Shown here in pieces: positions 55,925 to 64,000 of a DNA stretch of 64,000 nt. The DNA is from CAVRQM01 sp963732775 (GTDB lineage Bacteria; Pseudomonadota; Alphaproteobacteria; Acetobacterales; Acetobacteraceae), in NCBI GenBank assembly GCA_963732775.1, contig CAVTAR010000001.1, positions 1,550,001 through 1,614,000 on the forward strand, given 5' to 3'. The number at the start of each line of letters is the position of its first letter. Within the stretch, counting starts at the first letter, position 1. Position numbers and translations under genes: made by a program. The notes below the pieces were generated by a model. That model did no database searches. It was not told the origin of the DNA and saw only the letters and a list, made by a program, of their open reading frames with translations.

Positions 55925-56476
55925 TGAGTAAAGCCTATCGGCGTTATCAGCGCCGAGTCCGCGACCCGCAGCACGAGCAGCAGCATCTCAACGTTTTGTG
56001 CAACCAACTTCGCCAAGTGCCGGACGTTGGAATCCCGCTCAACCTTCCCCACGTAATACGTGGCGTTCGGGAACGCCAGGTCCCCATTCTCGCTCTGCGT
56101 CCCCCAGACATGATCGGGATGGGCATGGGTGAAGACCACCTTGGTGATGGAAGAGGTTGCGATGCCGGCGGCCTCGAGGTTTGCGACGAGCCGTCCCTCG
56201 GTTGCCTGGTATTTCCTTCCGCCTCCGACATCAAAGATGACCGTCTCGCTATCGGTCCGTACGATCGGGATGTTGGCATAGGCTTTCACCCCCGCCATCC
56301 CAGTTGGAAGACGCCGGAGGACTTCGGGGCGCGAGGCCGGGTCGGCGCCAGCCGTCACGATGTCACCCGGGACGGATATGTAACCGTCGCTCATCACGGT
56401 GACGAAAGGCATCGTGGTTGAAGCTGTGGGCCGTGTAGGCGCTCGTCGGAAAGTCGGCTCGATGTGACTGCGACAT
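55921..56476 (-). pseudogene. Metallo-beta-lactamase-fold protein, frameshifted and C-terminally truncated
   Basis: The reading starts at ATG 56476 with FPTSAYTAHSFNHDAFR and must shift near 56405 to continue as VTVMSDGYISVPGDIV. It then has VVFTHAHPDHVWGTQSENGD, the HXHXDH zinc motif, and AFPNATYYV. After this, family members need about 120 more residues with further zinc ligands. Here the sequence changes to KVERDSNVRHLAKLVAQNVE and stops. The enzyme is thus missing its C-terminal half and is probably dead. Its stop overlaps the next gene start. The upstream IS copy 2 lies 79 bases away. Confidence 0.75.
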
Positions 56477-56554
56477 GGGTCTTCCGTCTTTTCAAGAACA
56501 CCAGACTCTGGCACGGTGCGACGCGCCTGATCGTTGTTTGAAGCGAGCTCACGA

Positions 56555-57977
56555 GATCGTGTCCCAAGCCGTGGTGTAGGAACGGCTTTGCTGAGCAGGG
56601 CTAGCTGCTCGATCAGGCTGCCAATGCTGGCAGGCTGACGGTGAGACTATCGCTGAGTGGGGCGATGGTTTCCAGCGTCATGTAGCGGGCGCGCTGAACG
56701 GCCCATTCATCGTTCTGCTCCAGCAGGATTGCGCCGATCAGCCTGGTGACTGCGGCTTCATTGGGAAAGATGCCGACGACGTCGCTTCGCCGTTTGATCT
56801 CGCCGTTCAGTCGCTCGATTGGGTTGGTGGAGTGTATCTTGGCCCGATGTTGGGTGGGGAAGCCCATGTAAGCCAGCACGTCCTCTTCGGCATTGTCGAG
56901 CAGGGCTGCCAGTTTCGGCACGCGGGGGCGCATCTGGTCGGCAACCTCGCGCCACTGTTTGCGGGCAGCAGCAGCGTCATCCTGGGCGAACGCGGTACCG
57001 ATCCAGGCTGACACGATACGACGCTGCGTTTTGCCGGCGTAGGCCATGGCGTTGCGCATGAAGTGCACGCGGCACCGCTGCCAGGTCGCGCTGAGGATCT
57101 TGGTGATGGCGGCCTTCAGTCCCTCATGCGCGTCGGAGATCACCAGCTTTGTGCCGCGCAGGCCGCGCCGCGCCAGGCTGCGTAGGAACTCGACCCAGAA
57201 CGGCTCAGCCTCACTGTGGCCTGTCGTCATGCCCAGCACTTCGCGTCGGCCATCGGTGTTCACGCCGACCGCCACGATCACCGCTACGGAGACGATCTGG
57301 TGGTCACGCCTGACTTTAACGTAGGTGGCATCCAACCAGACATACGGCCAATCGCCTTCGATCGGCCGGTCGAGGAAGGCGTGCACACGCTCATCGATCT
57401 CGCCGCACATGCGGGACACTTGGCTTTTGCTGATGCCTTCCATGCCGAGAGCCTTGACCAGGTCATCGACGGAGCGGGTGGAGATGCCCTGGATGTAGGC
57501 TTCCTGGATCACCGCCGTCAGCGCCTTCTCGGCCATGCGCCGCGGCTCCAGGAAGCCTGGAAAATAGCTGCCGTGGCGCAGCTTGGGAATGCGCAACTCA
57601 ACCGTGCCAGCCCGTGTCTGCCAGTCGCGGTCGCGATAGCCGTTGCGCTGGTTGGTTCGCCCCGGGCTACGCTCGCCCGGCGCCGCGCCGCATAGCGTCT
57701 CAGTCTCCAGCGCCATTAGACGTTCGGCCGCAAAGCCGATCATCTCGCGCAGGAAAGTCACGTCGGAGCGCTTCCCCAGCAGCTCGCGAAGGGCAATCTT
57801 GTCATCGGTCATCGCAGTGGTCCTCGGGTTCAGGTTGTGTCTCGACAACCCAACCCTACCCAGCGTCGCTGCGGTGACCACCGCCGTGGATAAGTCGCCC
57901 GCCTACGCCAGACTCGCGGCGGTCGCTCCGGCGGGCGACTTACCCACCGCTTCTACACCACGCCCTGGGGCACGACC
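56555..57977 (-). mobile_element. Complete IS256-family insertion sequence, copy 2
   Basis: Same 1423-bp element as at 11785-13207, in the opposite orientation. It is flanked by its own perfect 8-bp duplication GCTCACGA (56547-56554 and 57978-57985). The left hairpin arms and terminal repeats match copy 1. One base difference was noted (G at 57911 on the plus strand against T at 11851 read through copy 1). It inserted between the metallo-beta-lactamase-fold remnant and a LysR gene and does not interrupt a recognisable coding frame, though it may separate the remnant from its promoter. Confidence 0.97.
56613..57812 (-). CDS. IS256-family transposase, copy 2
   Basis: 399 residues, with the same sequence as copy 1 including VWLDATYVKVR, LVISDAHEGLK and TNPIERLNGEIKRR. 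The gene is intact, so this copy could be active. Start ATG 57812 corresponds to ATG 11950 of copy 1. With two identical inverted elements, homologous recombination could invert the 43 kb between them. Confidence 0.96.
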   Translation of the reverse strand: MTDDKIALRELLGKRSDVTFLREMIGFAAERLMALETETLCGAAPGERSPGRTNQRNGYRDRDWQTRAGTVELRIPKLRHGSYFPGFLEPRRMAEKALTAVIQEAYIQGISTRSVDDLVKALGMEGISKSQVSRMCGEIDERVHAFLDRPIEGDWPYVWLDATYVKVRRDHQIVSVAVIVAVGVNTDGRREVLGMTTGHSEAEPFWVEFLRSLARRGLRGTKLVISDAHEGLKAAITKILSATWQRCRVHFMRNAMAYAGKTQRRIVSAWIGTAFAQDDAAAARKQWREVADQMRPRVPKLAALLDNAEEDVLAYMGFPTQHRAKIHSTNPIERLNGEIKRRSDVVGIFPNEAAVTRLIGAILLEQNDEWAVQRARYMTLETIAPLSDSLTVSLPALAA

Positions 57978-58155
57978 GCTCACGATCTTCGGGGCGCATG
58001 CAGCCCGGTCCTCTTCCGAACATACCCGACGGCAAGCGGCAGTGGTGTTAGGCTTTGCTAAGAGGCGCTAAGGCAAGCGGCCGTGCGACCATTGCTACCG
58101 CCGAGGCGGGCAGGCAGGAGCCTATGGGCTCGGCCCAGAGCCGCCAACGCGCCCG

Positions 58156-59067
58156 TCAGCGGCCATCATCACCGAATGCGAGTCGGGCTTTGAGGCGCGG
58201 CGTCACCCAGTCGAGAAAGGCGCGGAGCTTCAAAGGCACTGGCTTGCGTGGCGAATACATGATGTGGATCGGCAAGGGCTGTGGCTCGAAGGGCTCCAGG
58301 ACCAATTCTAGGTTTCCCGCACGCTTCGCAGCGTCCATCTTGTAAGACATGACCCGTGTTAGTCCGACGCCGGCAATGGCAGCGATGACAGCAGCCTCTG
58401 ACGTACTCACGCACAGCCTCGACCGGATCGGAATGAGGCATTCGCGCTTGCCTTTGTAAAACTTCCAGGCGTTCGGGGATGACACTGGATTGATCGCTAT
58501 GCAGTCGTGACCGCCGACCTGATCAGGCGCTTGCGGTCGTCCCCTCGCCGCCAGGTAGGCGGGACTTGCGCAAACCACGACACGGATCGAGCCAATTCGC
58601 GCCGCTATCATGCTGCTTTCAGGGAGGCTGCCGACCCGGATGGATACGTCGATGTTCTCGTCGACCGTATCGACGACACGGTCTGTGAGTAGAAGTCGCA
58701 GGTCAATCTCCGGAAATGCATCCAAGAACTCGAAGGCTAGCGGAAGCATATGGGTGTGTCCGAGGCCCCAGGGTGTCGTGACCGCAAGGTCGCCCTTCGG
58801 GCTTCTGTACTCGCCGGACACTTGACGTTCGGCGTCGTCTACCTGTTCCATTATCCGCTTGCAGGCTTCGACATAGTCCCGCCCAGCATCGGTCAGCTTC
58901 ATCATTCGTGAAGATCTCTGAAACAGCTCCGCTTTCAGACGCGTTTCCAAGTCGGCGACCTTGCGACTGACGGTCGCAACCGGGGTTCCCAGTCGGCGGG
59001 ATGCGGCAGAAAAGCTGCCGGTTTCTGTGACGGCGACGATCACCGACATCGCGTCCAGGCGATCCAT
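58156..59067 (-). CDS. LysR-family transcriptional regulator
   Basis: A 303-residue regulator. The helix-turn-helix is MSVIVAVTETGSFSAASRRL then GTPVATVSRKVADLETRLKA. The effector domain has GDLAVTTPWGLGHTHMLPLA, FPEIDLRLLLTDRVVDTVDE and IHIMYSPRKPVPLKLRAFLD near the end, typical of the CrgA/AphB-like group. ATG 59067 is used; an in-frame ATG 21 bases upstream adds 7 residues. The divergent neighbour is a winged-helix gene 118 bases away. Targets are unknown; the hydrolase cassette to the right is a plausible one by position. Confidence 0.9.
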   Translation of the reverse strand: MDRLDAMSVIVAVTETGSFSAASRRLGTPVATVSRKVADLETRLKAELFQRSSRMMKLTDAGRDYVEACKRIMEQVDDAERQVSGEYRSPKGDLAVTTPWGLGHTHMLPLAFEFLDAFPEIDLRLLLTDRVVDTVDENIDVSIRVGSLPESSMIAARIGSIRVVVCASPAYLAARGRPQAPDQVGGHDCIAINPVSSPNAWKFYKGKRECLIPIRSRLCVSTSEAAVIAAIAGVGLTRVMSYKMDAAKRAGNLELVLEPFEPQPLPIHIMYSPRKPVPLKLRAFLDWVTPRLKARLAFGDDGR

Positions 59068-59184
59068 AGAGCCCGGCTTTCCATTCATTGAGAAGATGGT
59101 TCTCGCTCATAGCCGAGGTCTCGCGACCCGGCAATCGGCTAGGTCTGAGGGCGCTGATGTGGGCCAGCGGCCTCGGAGGCGATC

Positions 59185-59727
59185 ATGGAGCAAACCAGCC
59201 AGCCGACGACTTCATCGTCCCCCTACGCGGGGGGCGTTTCGGCGTTCGCGTTCGGCCCATTCCGTCTCCACCTTCCCGAGCGATCGCTGCATCGGCACGG
59301 GGTTCCGGCTCCGCTTGGCGGGCGGGCCTTCGATATCCTAGCCTGTCTTGTGCAGCACGCCGGGCAGGTCGTCCGGCACGACGAACTCATCGCCCATGTG
59401 TGGGCCGACGTGAGGGTAAGCCCAGGCACTCTACGCGTGCATTTGACCGCCCTGCGGAAGGTGCTGGGATGCCGACCGGACCACATCCGATACATCGCGA
59501 ACATCCCGGGCCGGGGCTACTGCTTCGTCGCTCCCGGCGTCACTGCTATCGCCTTGGAGCAGGGTATGGGCGGGTCGAACTCATCGTATCCCCTCCACCG
59601 TCAATCCGCCGGCGGAAGCGCCGGTCGGCTTGCAACCTCGCTGGCTTCCACAAAGCGGTTCGGTGCTCGGTCCATCCCAGGTCAAGCTCGGCCTGCCGGA
59701 CCAACAGATGGCGCTGAACGTCGCTGA
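59185..59727 (+). CDS. Winged-helix (CadC/OmpR-type DNA-binding) protein, likely truncated
   Basis: 180 residues. The first 110 form a Trans_reg_C winged helix: FAFGPFRLHLPERSLHRHGV, LGGRAFDILACLVQHAGQVV, DELIAHVWADVRVSPGTLRV, HLTALRKVLGCRPDHIRYIA and IPGRGYCFVAPG. Proteins with this start usually continue into a large ATPase or TPR domain of several hundred residues. Here the rest (YPLHRQSAGGSAGRLATSLA) is unrelated, so the gene is probably cut short. It might still bind DNA. The 170 bases downstream contain no clear gene. Confidence 0.7.
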   Translation: MEQTSQPTTSSSPYAGGVSAFAFGPFRLHLPERSLHRHGVPAPLGGRAFDILACLVQHAGQVVRHDELIAHVWADVRVSPGTLRVHLTALRKVLGCRPDHIRYIANIPGRGYCFVAPGVTAIALEQGMGGSNSSYPLHRQSAGGSAGRLATSLASTKRFGARSIPGQARPAGPTDGAERR

Positions 59728-59899
59728 GCAGCTCTTAGCAACACCTAACACCGGTCACGCCCTCCTTTCAGGCAGGTTCCGTTCGGACCGACAACTCGAC
59801 CCCAAATTCGGTGGGGACAGCGTGCGGGACGCATCGGTGAGGAGCGAATCGCCCCATGCAGTGGATGTGCGGCTTATGCCCGAAGGAGAGGACCTAGAA

Positions 59900-60874
59900 A
59901 TGATCCGTAAGAAGCTGGCAATCGCCGCCGCCGTCACGCTCCTGACCTGCGTTGCCGATGTGGGCTTCTCGGCGGCACGGGCCGAGACGCCCCTACAAGC
60001 GGCAGTGCAGGTAACGCACTACAGAACAGCGACAATTGAAGGTATCGGTCTGTTCTATCGTGAAGCGGGGCCACCAACCGGCCCGGTCGTGGTTCTGCTA
60101 CACGGCTTCCCGACATCGTCGCATATGTTTCGAAACCTCATCCCGGTCCTGGCGGACCGCTATCATGTGATCGCGCCAGATTACCCTGGCTTTGGCCAGA
60201 GCGCGGCGCCGGACCATACCCAGTTCGCCTACACCTTTGCACACTACGCCAGCCTAGTGGACACGCTGCTACAGCACCTCGGCACCACGCGCTACGCCAT
60301 GTACGTCATGGACTATGGTGCGCCCGTGGGCTATCGCCTGGCATTGCTGCACCCCGAGCGTGTCACAGCGCTGATCGTGCAGAACGGCAATGCCTATGCC
60401 GAGGGGCTCGAGGCCTTCTGGGATCCCATCAAGGCGTACTGGGCGGATGGATCGGAGGCGCATCGGCGGGCGATCGAGTTCCTGGTAGCGCCAGAGACGA
60501 CGAAGTTCCAGTATACCGACGGCGTGAGTGATGTTTCGCGCATCAGTCCAGACAATTGGGTGCAAGACCAAGCCCTGCTTGATCGGCCCGGCAACCGGGA
60601 TATTCAGCTCGATCTTTTCCACGACTATGGCGCGAACGTTCCGCTGTATCCCGAATTCCAGGCGTTCTTCCGGAAGTACCAGCCGCCGACGCTGATCGTA
60701 TGGGGCAAGAACGACAAGATTTTTCCGGCGTCCGGAGCTGGTCCCTACCTTCGCGACCTGCCCAAGGCCGAACTGCACCTGCTGGACACTGGGCACTTCG
60801 CTCTCGAAGACAAGCTCGACGTCATGGCGCCGATGATCCGCGACTTCCTCGACCGCTCGGCCGCTCTCAAATGA
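59900..60874 (+). CDS. Exported alpha/beta hydrolase with Asp nucleophile (haloalkane-dehalogenase-like)
   Basis: 324 residues with a Sec signal (LAIAAAVTLLTCVADVGFSA). The alpha/beta fold shows VVVLLHGFPTSSHMFRNLIP (oxyanion loop), YHVIAPDYPGFGQSAAPDHT and YVMDYGAPVGYRLALLHPE. The nucleophile elbow is D-Y-G-A-P rather than G-X-S-X-G, as in haloalkane dehalogenases and relatives. Acid DKIFP and base GHFALEDKLD follow. A GAAGGAGAG ribosome site precedes ATG 59900. The stop overlaps the next hydrolase start. Dehalogenation is suggested only by the Asp nucleophile; epoxide hydrolysis is the alternative. Confidence 0.87.
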   Translation: MIRKKLAIAAAVTLLTCVADVGFSAARAETPLQAAVQVTHYRTATIEGIGLFYREAGPPTGPVVVLLHGFPTSSHMFRNLIPVLADRYHVIAPDYPGFGQSAAPDHTQFAYTFAHYASLVDTLLQHLGTTRYAMYVMDYGAPVGYRLALLHPERVTALIVQNGNAYAEGLEAFWDPIKAYWADGSEAHRRAIEFLVAPETTKFQYTDGVSDVSRISPDNWVQDQALLDRPGNRDIQLDLFHDYGANVPLYPEFQAFFRKYQPPTLIVWGKNDKIFPASGAGPYLRDLPKAELHLLDTGHFALEDKLDVMAPMIRDFLDRSAALK

Positions 60875-61971
60875 GCGATCCACACGCCACAACGGGCTGC
60901 GCCGGCTCCCATCAAAGGCTGTTCATGACAAGGCCGGAGCACCATGGGCCCAACGATGAGGTCGCATCCCGCCGCAAAGTCCTGCTCGGCGGCCTTGTGG
61001 TGGCTTCAACATTGGCGCCATTCCCAAACACAACGATTGCCGCGCGCGCAGAAGCCGCGAGCCGACCGGACGGGCGCGTGAGCACGGGCGTTCAAAGGAC
61101 GAGCTTCGTCACGACGAAAGACGGCACCGACATATACTACAAGGATTGGGGTAAGGGACTGCCTGTCGTCTTCAGTCACGGCTGGCCGCTCAACGCCGAC
61201 GTCTGGGATGATCAGATGATGTTCATGGCGTCACACGGCTTCCGATGCGTTGCTTTTGATCGCCGCGGTCATGGCCGGTCGAGTCAGCCTTGGGAAGGAA
61301 ACGACTACAACACGTTTGCAGACGACCTCTCGGAACTGATCGTCGCCCTCGATATAAAGCTCGCTACCTTGGTAGGTCATTCGGCCGGCGCCGGAGACAT
61401 CGCGCGCTACGTCGGGCGGCATGGCACAGCAAACGTTTCCGGCGTTATGCTCGTCTCCGCAATTCCGCCTCTGATGCTCAGGACCGCGTCAAACCCGAAT
61501 GGCGTCCCGATCGAGGTGTTCGACGGCATCCGTGCCGGCGTTGCCGGTGACCGCGCTCAGTTCTACCGCGATCTTGGCGACGGGCCATTCTTTGGAGCCA
61601 ACCGCGCTGGCTCGAAAGTGTCTCAGGGGGTCAAGGACGCCTTTTGGCTTTGGTGCATGCAGGCCAGTCTACGGGCATCTTACGAGGGGATTACGGCGTT
61701 TTCCGAGACGGACTTCACGCAAGACTTGAAGCGGTTCGATGTCCCCACGGCGATCATCCACGGCGAAGACGACCAGAATGTCCCGATTGCGGCAACAGCG
61801 CTGGTGTCCTCGAAGCTGATCAAGAATGCGATGCTGAACGTCTACCCGGGGGCGCCGCATGGATTGACGGTCACGCATCGGGACAGATTCAACGGAGACC
61901 TTCTCACCTTCGCGAAGGGTTGCAGTGAGATTGCAGAGCGGTCCGGCCGCTCGCGCCAACAATGGAGATGA
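60871..61971 (+). CDS. Exported alpha/beta hydrolase, non-heme chloroperoxidase-like
   Basis: 366 residues. The N-terminus has a twin-arginine-like signal (ASRRKVLLGGLVVASTLAPF, RR at about 35-36). The mature part has DGTDIYYKDWGKGLPVVFSH, GWPLNADVWDDQMMFM and AFDRRGHGRSSQPWEGNDYN. The nucleophile elbow is LVGHSAGAGDIARYVGRHG, with acid HGEDDQNVPIAA and base APHGLTVTH. The family covers cofactor-free haloperoxidases and arylesterases; in vivo these usually act as esterases or perhydrolases. It overlaps the upstream hydrolase stop by four bases and is a paralog of the next gene. Confidence 0.9.
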   Translation: MSDPHATTGCAGSHQRLFMTRPEHHGPNDEVASRRKVLLGGLVVASTLAPFPNTTIAARAEAASRPDGRVSTGVQRTSFVTTKDGTDIYYKDWGKGLPVVFSHGWPLNADVWDDQMMFMASHGFRCVAFDRRGHGRSSQPWEGNDYNTFADDLSELIVALDIKLATLVGHSAGAGDIARYVGRHGTANVSGVMLVSAIPPLMLRTASNPNGVPIEVFDGIRAGVAGDRAQFYRDLGDGPFFGANRAGSKVSQGVKDAFWLWCMQASLRASYEGITAFSETDFTQDLKRFDVPTAIIHGEDDQNVPIAATALVSSKLIKNAMLNVYPGAPHGLTVTHRDRFNGDLLTFAKGCSEIAERSGRSRQQWR

Positions 61972-61975
61972 CTCA

Positions 61976-62800
61976 ATGAATATGGTCACCACAGGAGACG
62001 GTGTGGAGATCTTCTACAAGGACTGGGGCAAGGGTCAGCCCGTCGTCTTCAGCCACGGGTGGCCACTGTCGTCCGACGACTGGGACGCACAGATGCTGTT
62101 TTTCCTCGGAAAGGGCTATCGCGTCATTGCCCATGACCGCCGCGGCCATGGCCGTTCGACGCAGGTCGGCGACGGCCACGACATGGATCATTACGCTGAC
62201 GATCTTGCAGCTGTGACGGCGCATCTCGATCTCAAGCATGCAATTCACGTCGGCCATTCGACTGGTGGCGGCGAGGTGGTGCGCTACCTGGCAAGGCACG
62301 GCGAAAGCCGTGTCGCGAAGGCCGCCATCATCAGCGCGGTCCCGCCATTGATGATGAAGACCACGACCAATCCAGGGGGTCTGCCAAGAGACGTGTTCGA
62401 CGGCTTCCAGGCGCAACTCGCCGCCAATCGCTCGGAGTTCTACCGCGCAATCGCGGCCGGTCCGTTCTACAACTACGACCGGCCAGGTCGGAAACCCTCG
62501 GAAGCAGTCATCCAGAATTGGTGGCGCCAGGGAATGATGGGCGGCGCCAAGGCGCACTACGACGGTATCGTCGCTTTCTCGCAGACCGACTTCACGACCG
62601 ATCTCGAGAAGATCGATGTGCCAGTGCTGGTGATGCACAGCGAAGACGATCAGATCGTTCCCTATGCCGATGCTGGGCCACTGTCAGCCAAGCTGCTGAA
62701 GAAAGGTACCCTGAAGACCTACAAGGGTTTTCCACATGGCATGCCGACTACCCAGGCCGAGATCATCAACGCCGATCTCCTTGCCTTTATCGAAAGCTGA
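61976..62800 (+). CDS. Alpha/beta hydrolase, non-heme chloroperoxidase-like (cytoplasmic paralog)
   Basis: 274 residues without a signal peptide. It mirrors the upstream gene: VEIFYKDWGKGQPVVFSHGW, IAHDRRGHGRSTQVGDGHDM, nucleophile HVGHSTGGGEVVRYLARHG, acid HSEDDQIVPYADAG and base GFPHGMPTTQAEI. The oxyanion and cap segments PPLMMKTTTNPGGLPRDVFD and FSQTDFTTDLEKIDVPVLVM align closely, so the two arose by duplication. One member is exported and one cytoplasmic. ATG 61976 lies 4 bases after the upstream stop. Confidence 0.92.
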   Translation: MNMVTTGDGVEIFYKDWGKGQPVVFSHGWPLSSDDWDAQMLFFLGKGYRVIAHDRRGHGRSTQVGDGHDMDHYADDLAAVTAHLDLKHAIHVGHSTGGGEVVRYLARHGESRVAKAAIISAVPPLMMKTTTNPGGLPRDVFDGFQAQLAANRSEFYRAIAAGPFYNYDRPGRKPSEAVIQNWWRQGMMGGAKAHYDGIVAFSQTDFTTDLEKIDVPVLVMHSEDDQIVPYADAGPLSAKLLKKGTLKTYKGFPHGMPTTQAEIINADLLAFIES

Positions 62801-62834
62801 GCGGTCCGAGCAACAAAGACGGGAGCGATAGGCC

Positions 62835-63797
62835 ATGACAGTTTCGAGGAGAGGATCGTTGTCCCGGCGCCGCTTCTGCCTTTGCTGCATCGGCGGTGTT
62901 GCGGCCGGAGGATGGCTCACGCCGCGCGAGGTGTTCGCGGAGGCTCGCGGACTCGTCAGCCTGATCAAGGACAGCGCCGCCGCATCGCCGATCGTCACGC
63001 ACAAACTGCGCAATAATATCAGCGTTCTGGAAGGCTCTGGCGGCAGTGTCGCCGTACTATCGGGGCCTGACGGCAAGGTGCTGATCGATGCCGGCATTGC
63101 TGTCTCGCGCCCACAACTGATGACGTCGCTGACAGAGCTCGGTCCCGATCCCATCACCCATCTAATCAACACACATTGGCATTTCGATCACACCAATGGC
63201 AACACCTGGCTCAATGCGGCGGGCGCGAAGATTATCGCGCAGGAAAACACGCGTAAGTATCTGTCACAGGTCCAGCGTGTGGACGACTGGGACTACAATT
63301 TCCTCGCACTGCCGACAGGCGGCATTCCCAGTGAGGTGTTCGCCGAGGAGCATGGCCTCAAGCTCAACGGACTGACCATTGCGCTCAAGCATTACGGCCC
63401 GGCACACACCGACAGCGACGTTTCCGTGACGTTCGTTGAAGCAAATGTGGTCCACGTAGCCGACACATTCTGGAACGGCGTCTATCCGTTCATCGACTAC
63501 TCGACCGGCGGCAGCATCGACGGAATGATCGCCGCATCCGATGCCAATCTCGCCGCCACCAATGGCGATACAATCGTCATCGCCGGCCATGGCAAAGCCG
63601 TCGGCACCAAAGCCGAGCTTCAGGAGTTCCGCGACATGCTCGTTGCCGTCCGCGAAAAGGTTGCCGCGCTTAAACGGCAGGGACGTTCGCGCGACGACAC
63701 GGTCAATGCCAAGCCGACGGCAGACTTCGATGCCAAGTTCGGTAATTTCGTGATTGATCCGGGCTTCTTCACGAGACTCGTCTACGAGGGTGTCTGA
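62835..63797 (+). CDS. Tat-exported metallo-beta-lactamase-fold hydrolase
   Basis: 320 residues. A twin-arginine signal starts it (GSLSRRRFCLCCIGGVAAGG). The zinc-binding HXHXDH motif is in LINTHWHFDHTNGNTWLNAA, a later zinc His is in ALKHYGPAHTDSDVSVTFVE, an Asp in VVHVADTFWNGVYPFIDY and the last His in IVIAGHGKAVGT. Substrates of such exported members range from quinone or lactone compounds to peroxides; none is indicated. It follows the hydrolase pair by 34 bases and is likely in the same transcription unit, giving three exported enzymes. Confidence 0.9.
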   Translation: MTVSRRGSLSRRRFCLCCIGGVAAGGWLTPREVFAEARGLVSLIKDSAAASPIVTHKLRNNISVLEGSGGSVAVLSGPDGKVLIDAGIAVSRPQLMTSLTELGPDPITHLINTHWHFDHTNGNTWLNAAGAKIIAQENTRKYLSQVQRVDDWDYNFLALPTGGIPSEVFAEEHGLKLNGLTIALKHYGPAHTDSDVSVTFVEANVVHVADTFWNGVYPFIDYSTGGSIDGMIAASDANLAATNGDTIVIAGHGKAVGTKAELQEFRDMLVAVREKVAALKRQGRSRDDTVNAKPTADFDAKFGNFVIDPGFFTRLVYEGV

Positions 63798-63846
63798 TCG
63801 GGCAAGCCGTGCAGATACCCCGGTCATTCAGAGCGCGGAGGCTAAC

Positions 63847-64000
63847 GTGAAGGCTGTTCATTCGACGAAGACGCCCGTTGCGCTAGGCCGTTGGCGGTCC
63901 TGTTTGCAAGATCTTCGGAGAAGGCACTCTTTCATGCCCTGCGTCGCGGCGGCTTGCGCCCTCGCGCTGGTTTCTACGCTCAGCAAGGCTGACGACGACA
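63847..64000 (+). CDS. Exported protein, N-terminal part only (cut by window end)
   Basis: An open frame from GTG 63847 to the window end. It reads KAVHSTKTPVALGRWRSCLQ, DLRRRHSFMPCVAAACALAL and VSTLSKADDD. The hydrophobic stretch MPCVAAACALALVSTLSKA looks like a signal peptide, so translation may begin at ATG 63934 instead. It continues the direction and spacing of the hydrolase cassette. The mature protein lies outside the window and cannot be identified. Confidence 0.5.
   Translation, partial: MKAVHSTKTPVALGRWRSCLQDLRRRHSFMPCVAAACALALVSTLSKADDD

Overview
The window is GC-rich DNA, clearly above 65 percent G+C over most of its length, with GTG and TTG starts and many ATGA stop-start overlaps. 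Gene content and order point to an alphaproteobacterium, most likely Acetobacteraceae. The markers are ftsB-pdhA-pdhB(lipoyl)-pdhC-lpd-lipA-ratA, pst-phoU-phoB, and a proline-rich protein style I associate with that family. The assignment rests on family resemblance read by eye, not on a database search.

Layout. 1-5.2 kb: a co-directional catabolic cluster (broken GMC oxidoreductase, DoxX, cupin, SMP-30 lactonase, two-domain VOC protein), then ogt and a small secreted protein. 5.2-9.7 kb: a DUF6398-like protein, an OmpR/EnvZ-type two-component pair, an OhrR-like MarR regulator and an AlkA-type glycosylase. 9.8-13.5 kb: two coupled genes of unknown function, the second cut by a complete 1423-bp IS256-family element. 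13.6-15.0 kb: two paralogous lipoproteins and a DUF4174 protein. 15.1-19.7 kb: sulfur assimilation (cysK, divergent Rrf2 regulator, truncated peroxiredoxin-like gene, cysI, TauE/SafE exporter). 19.7-25.3 kb: Pho box and pstSCAB-phoU-phoB. 25.3-34.8 kb: DUF2442/DUF4160 pair, aldehyde dehydrogenase, envelope and glycan genes, a long extragenic hairpin, aldo/keto reductase and enolase. 35.2-43.6 kb: ftsB, pyruvate dehydrogenase complex, lipA, RatA/COQ10-like protein and threonine aldolase. 43.7-50.8 kb: EF-hand-like secreted protein, TetR-controlled EmrAB-type efflux, a dihydroxyphthalate-decarboxylase-like protein and a ThDP oxidase/decarboxylase.

At 50.8 kb a 3' tRNA-Phe(GAA) fragment marks a boundary. 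To its right the sequence changes character: lower G+C, transposase debris, LysR regulators, broken genes and a second copy of the same IS. It also carries a cassette of secreted alpha/beta hydrolases and a metallo-beta-lactamase-fold protein. I read this as a genomic island that continues past the window end.

The most unusual global feature is the number of single-base frame breaks in conserved housekeeping genes (cysI, pstS/C/A, pdhA/B/C, lpd, emrA/B, a GMC oxidoreductase), while neighbours such as cysK, pstB, phoU, phoB, eno and lipA are intact. Sequencing or assembly error is the simplest explanation, so functions are assigned from the reconstructed frames. I did not find a convincing wholly new system. 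The best candidates for novelty are the unknown coupled pair at 9.8-13.5 kb, the tRNA-bounded island, the two-site TetR operator region and the triple Pho half-site promoter.
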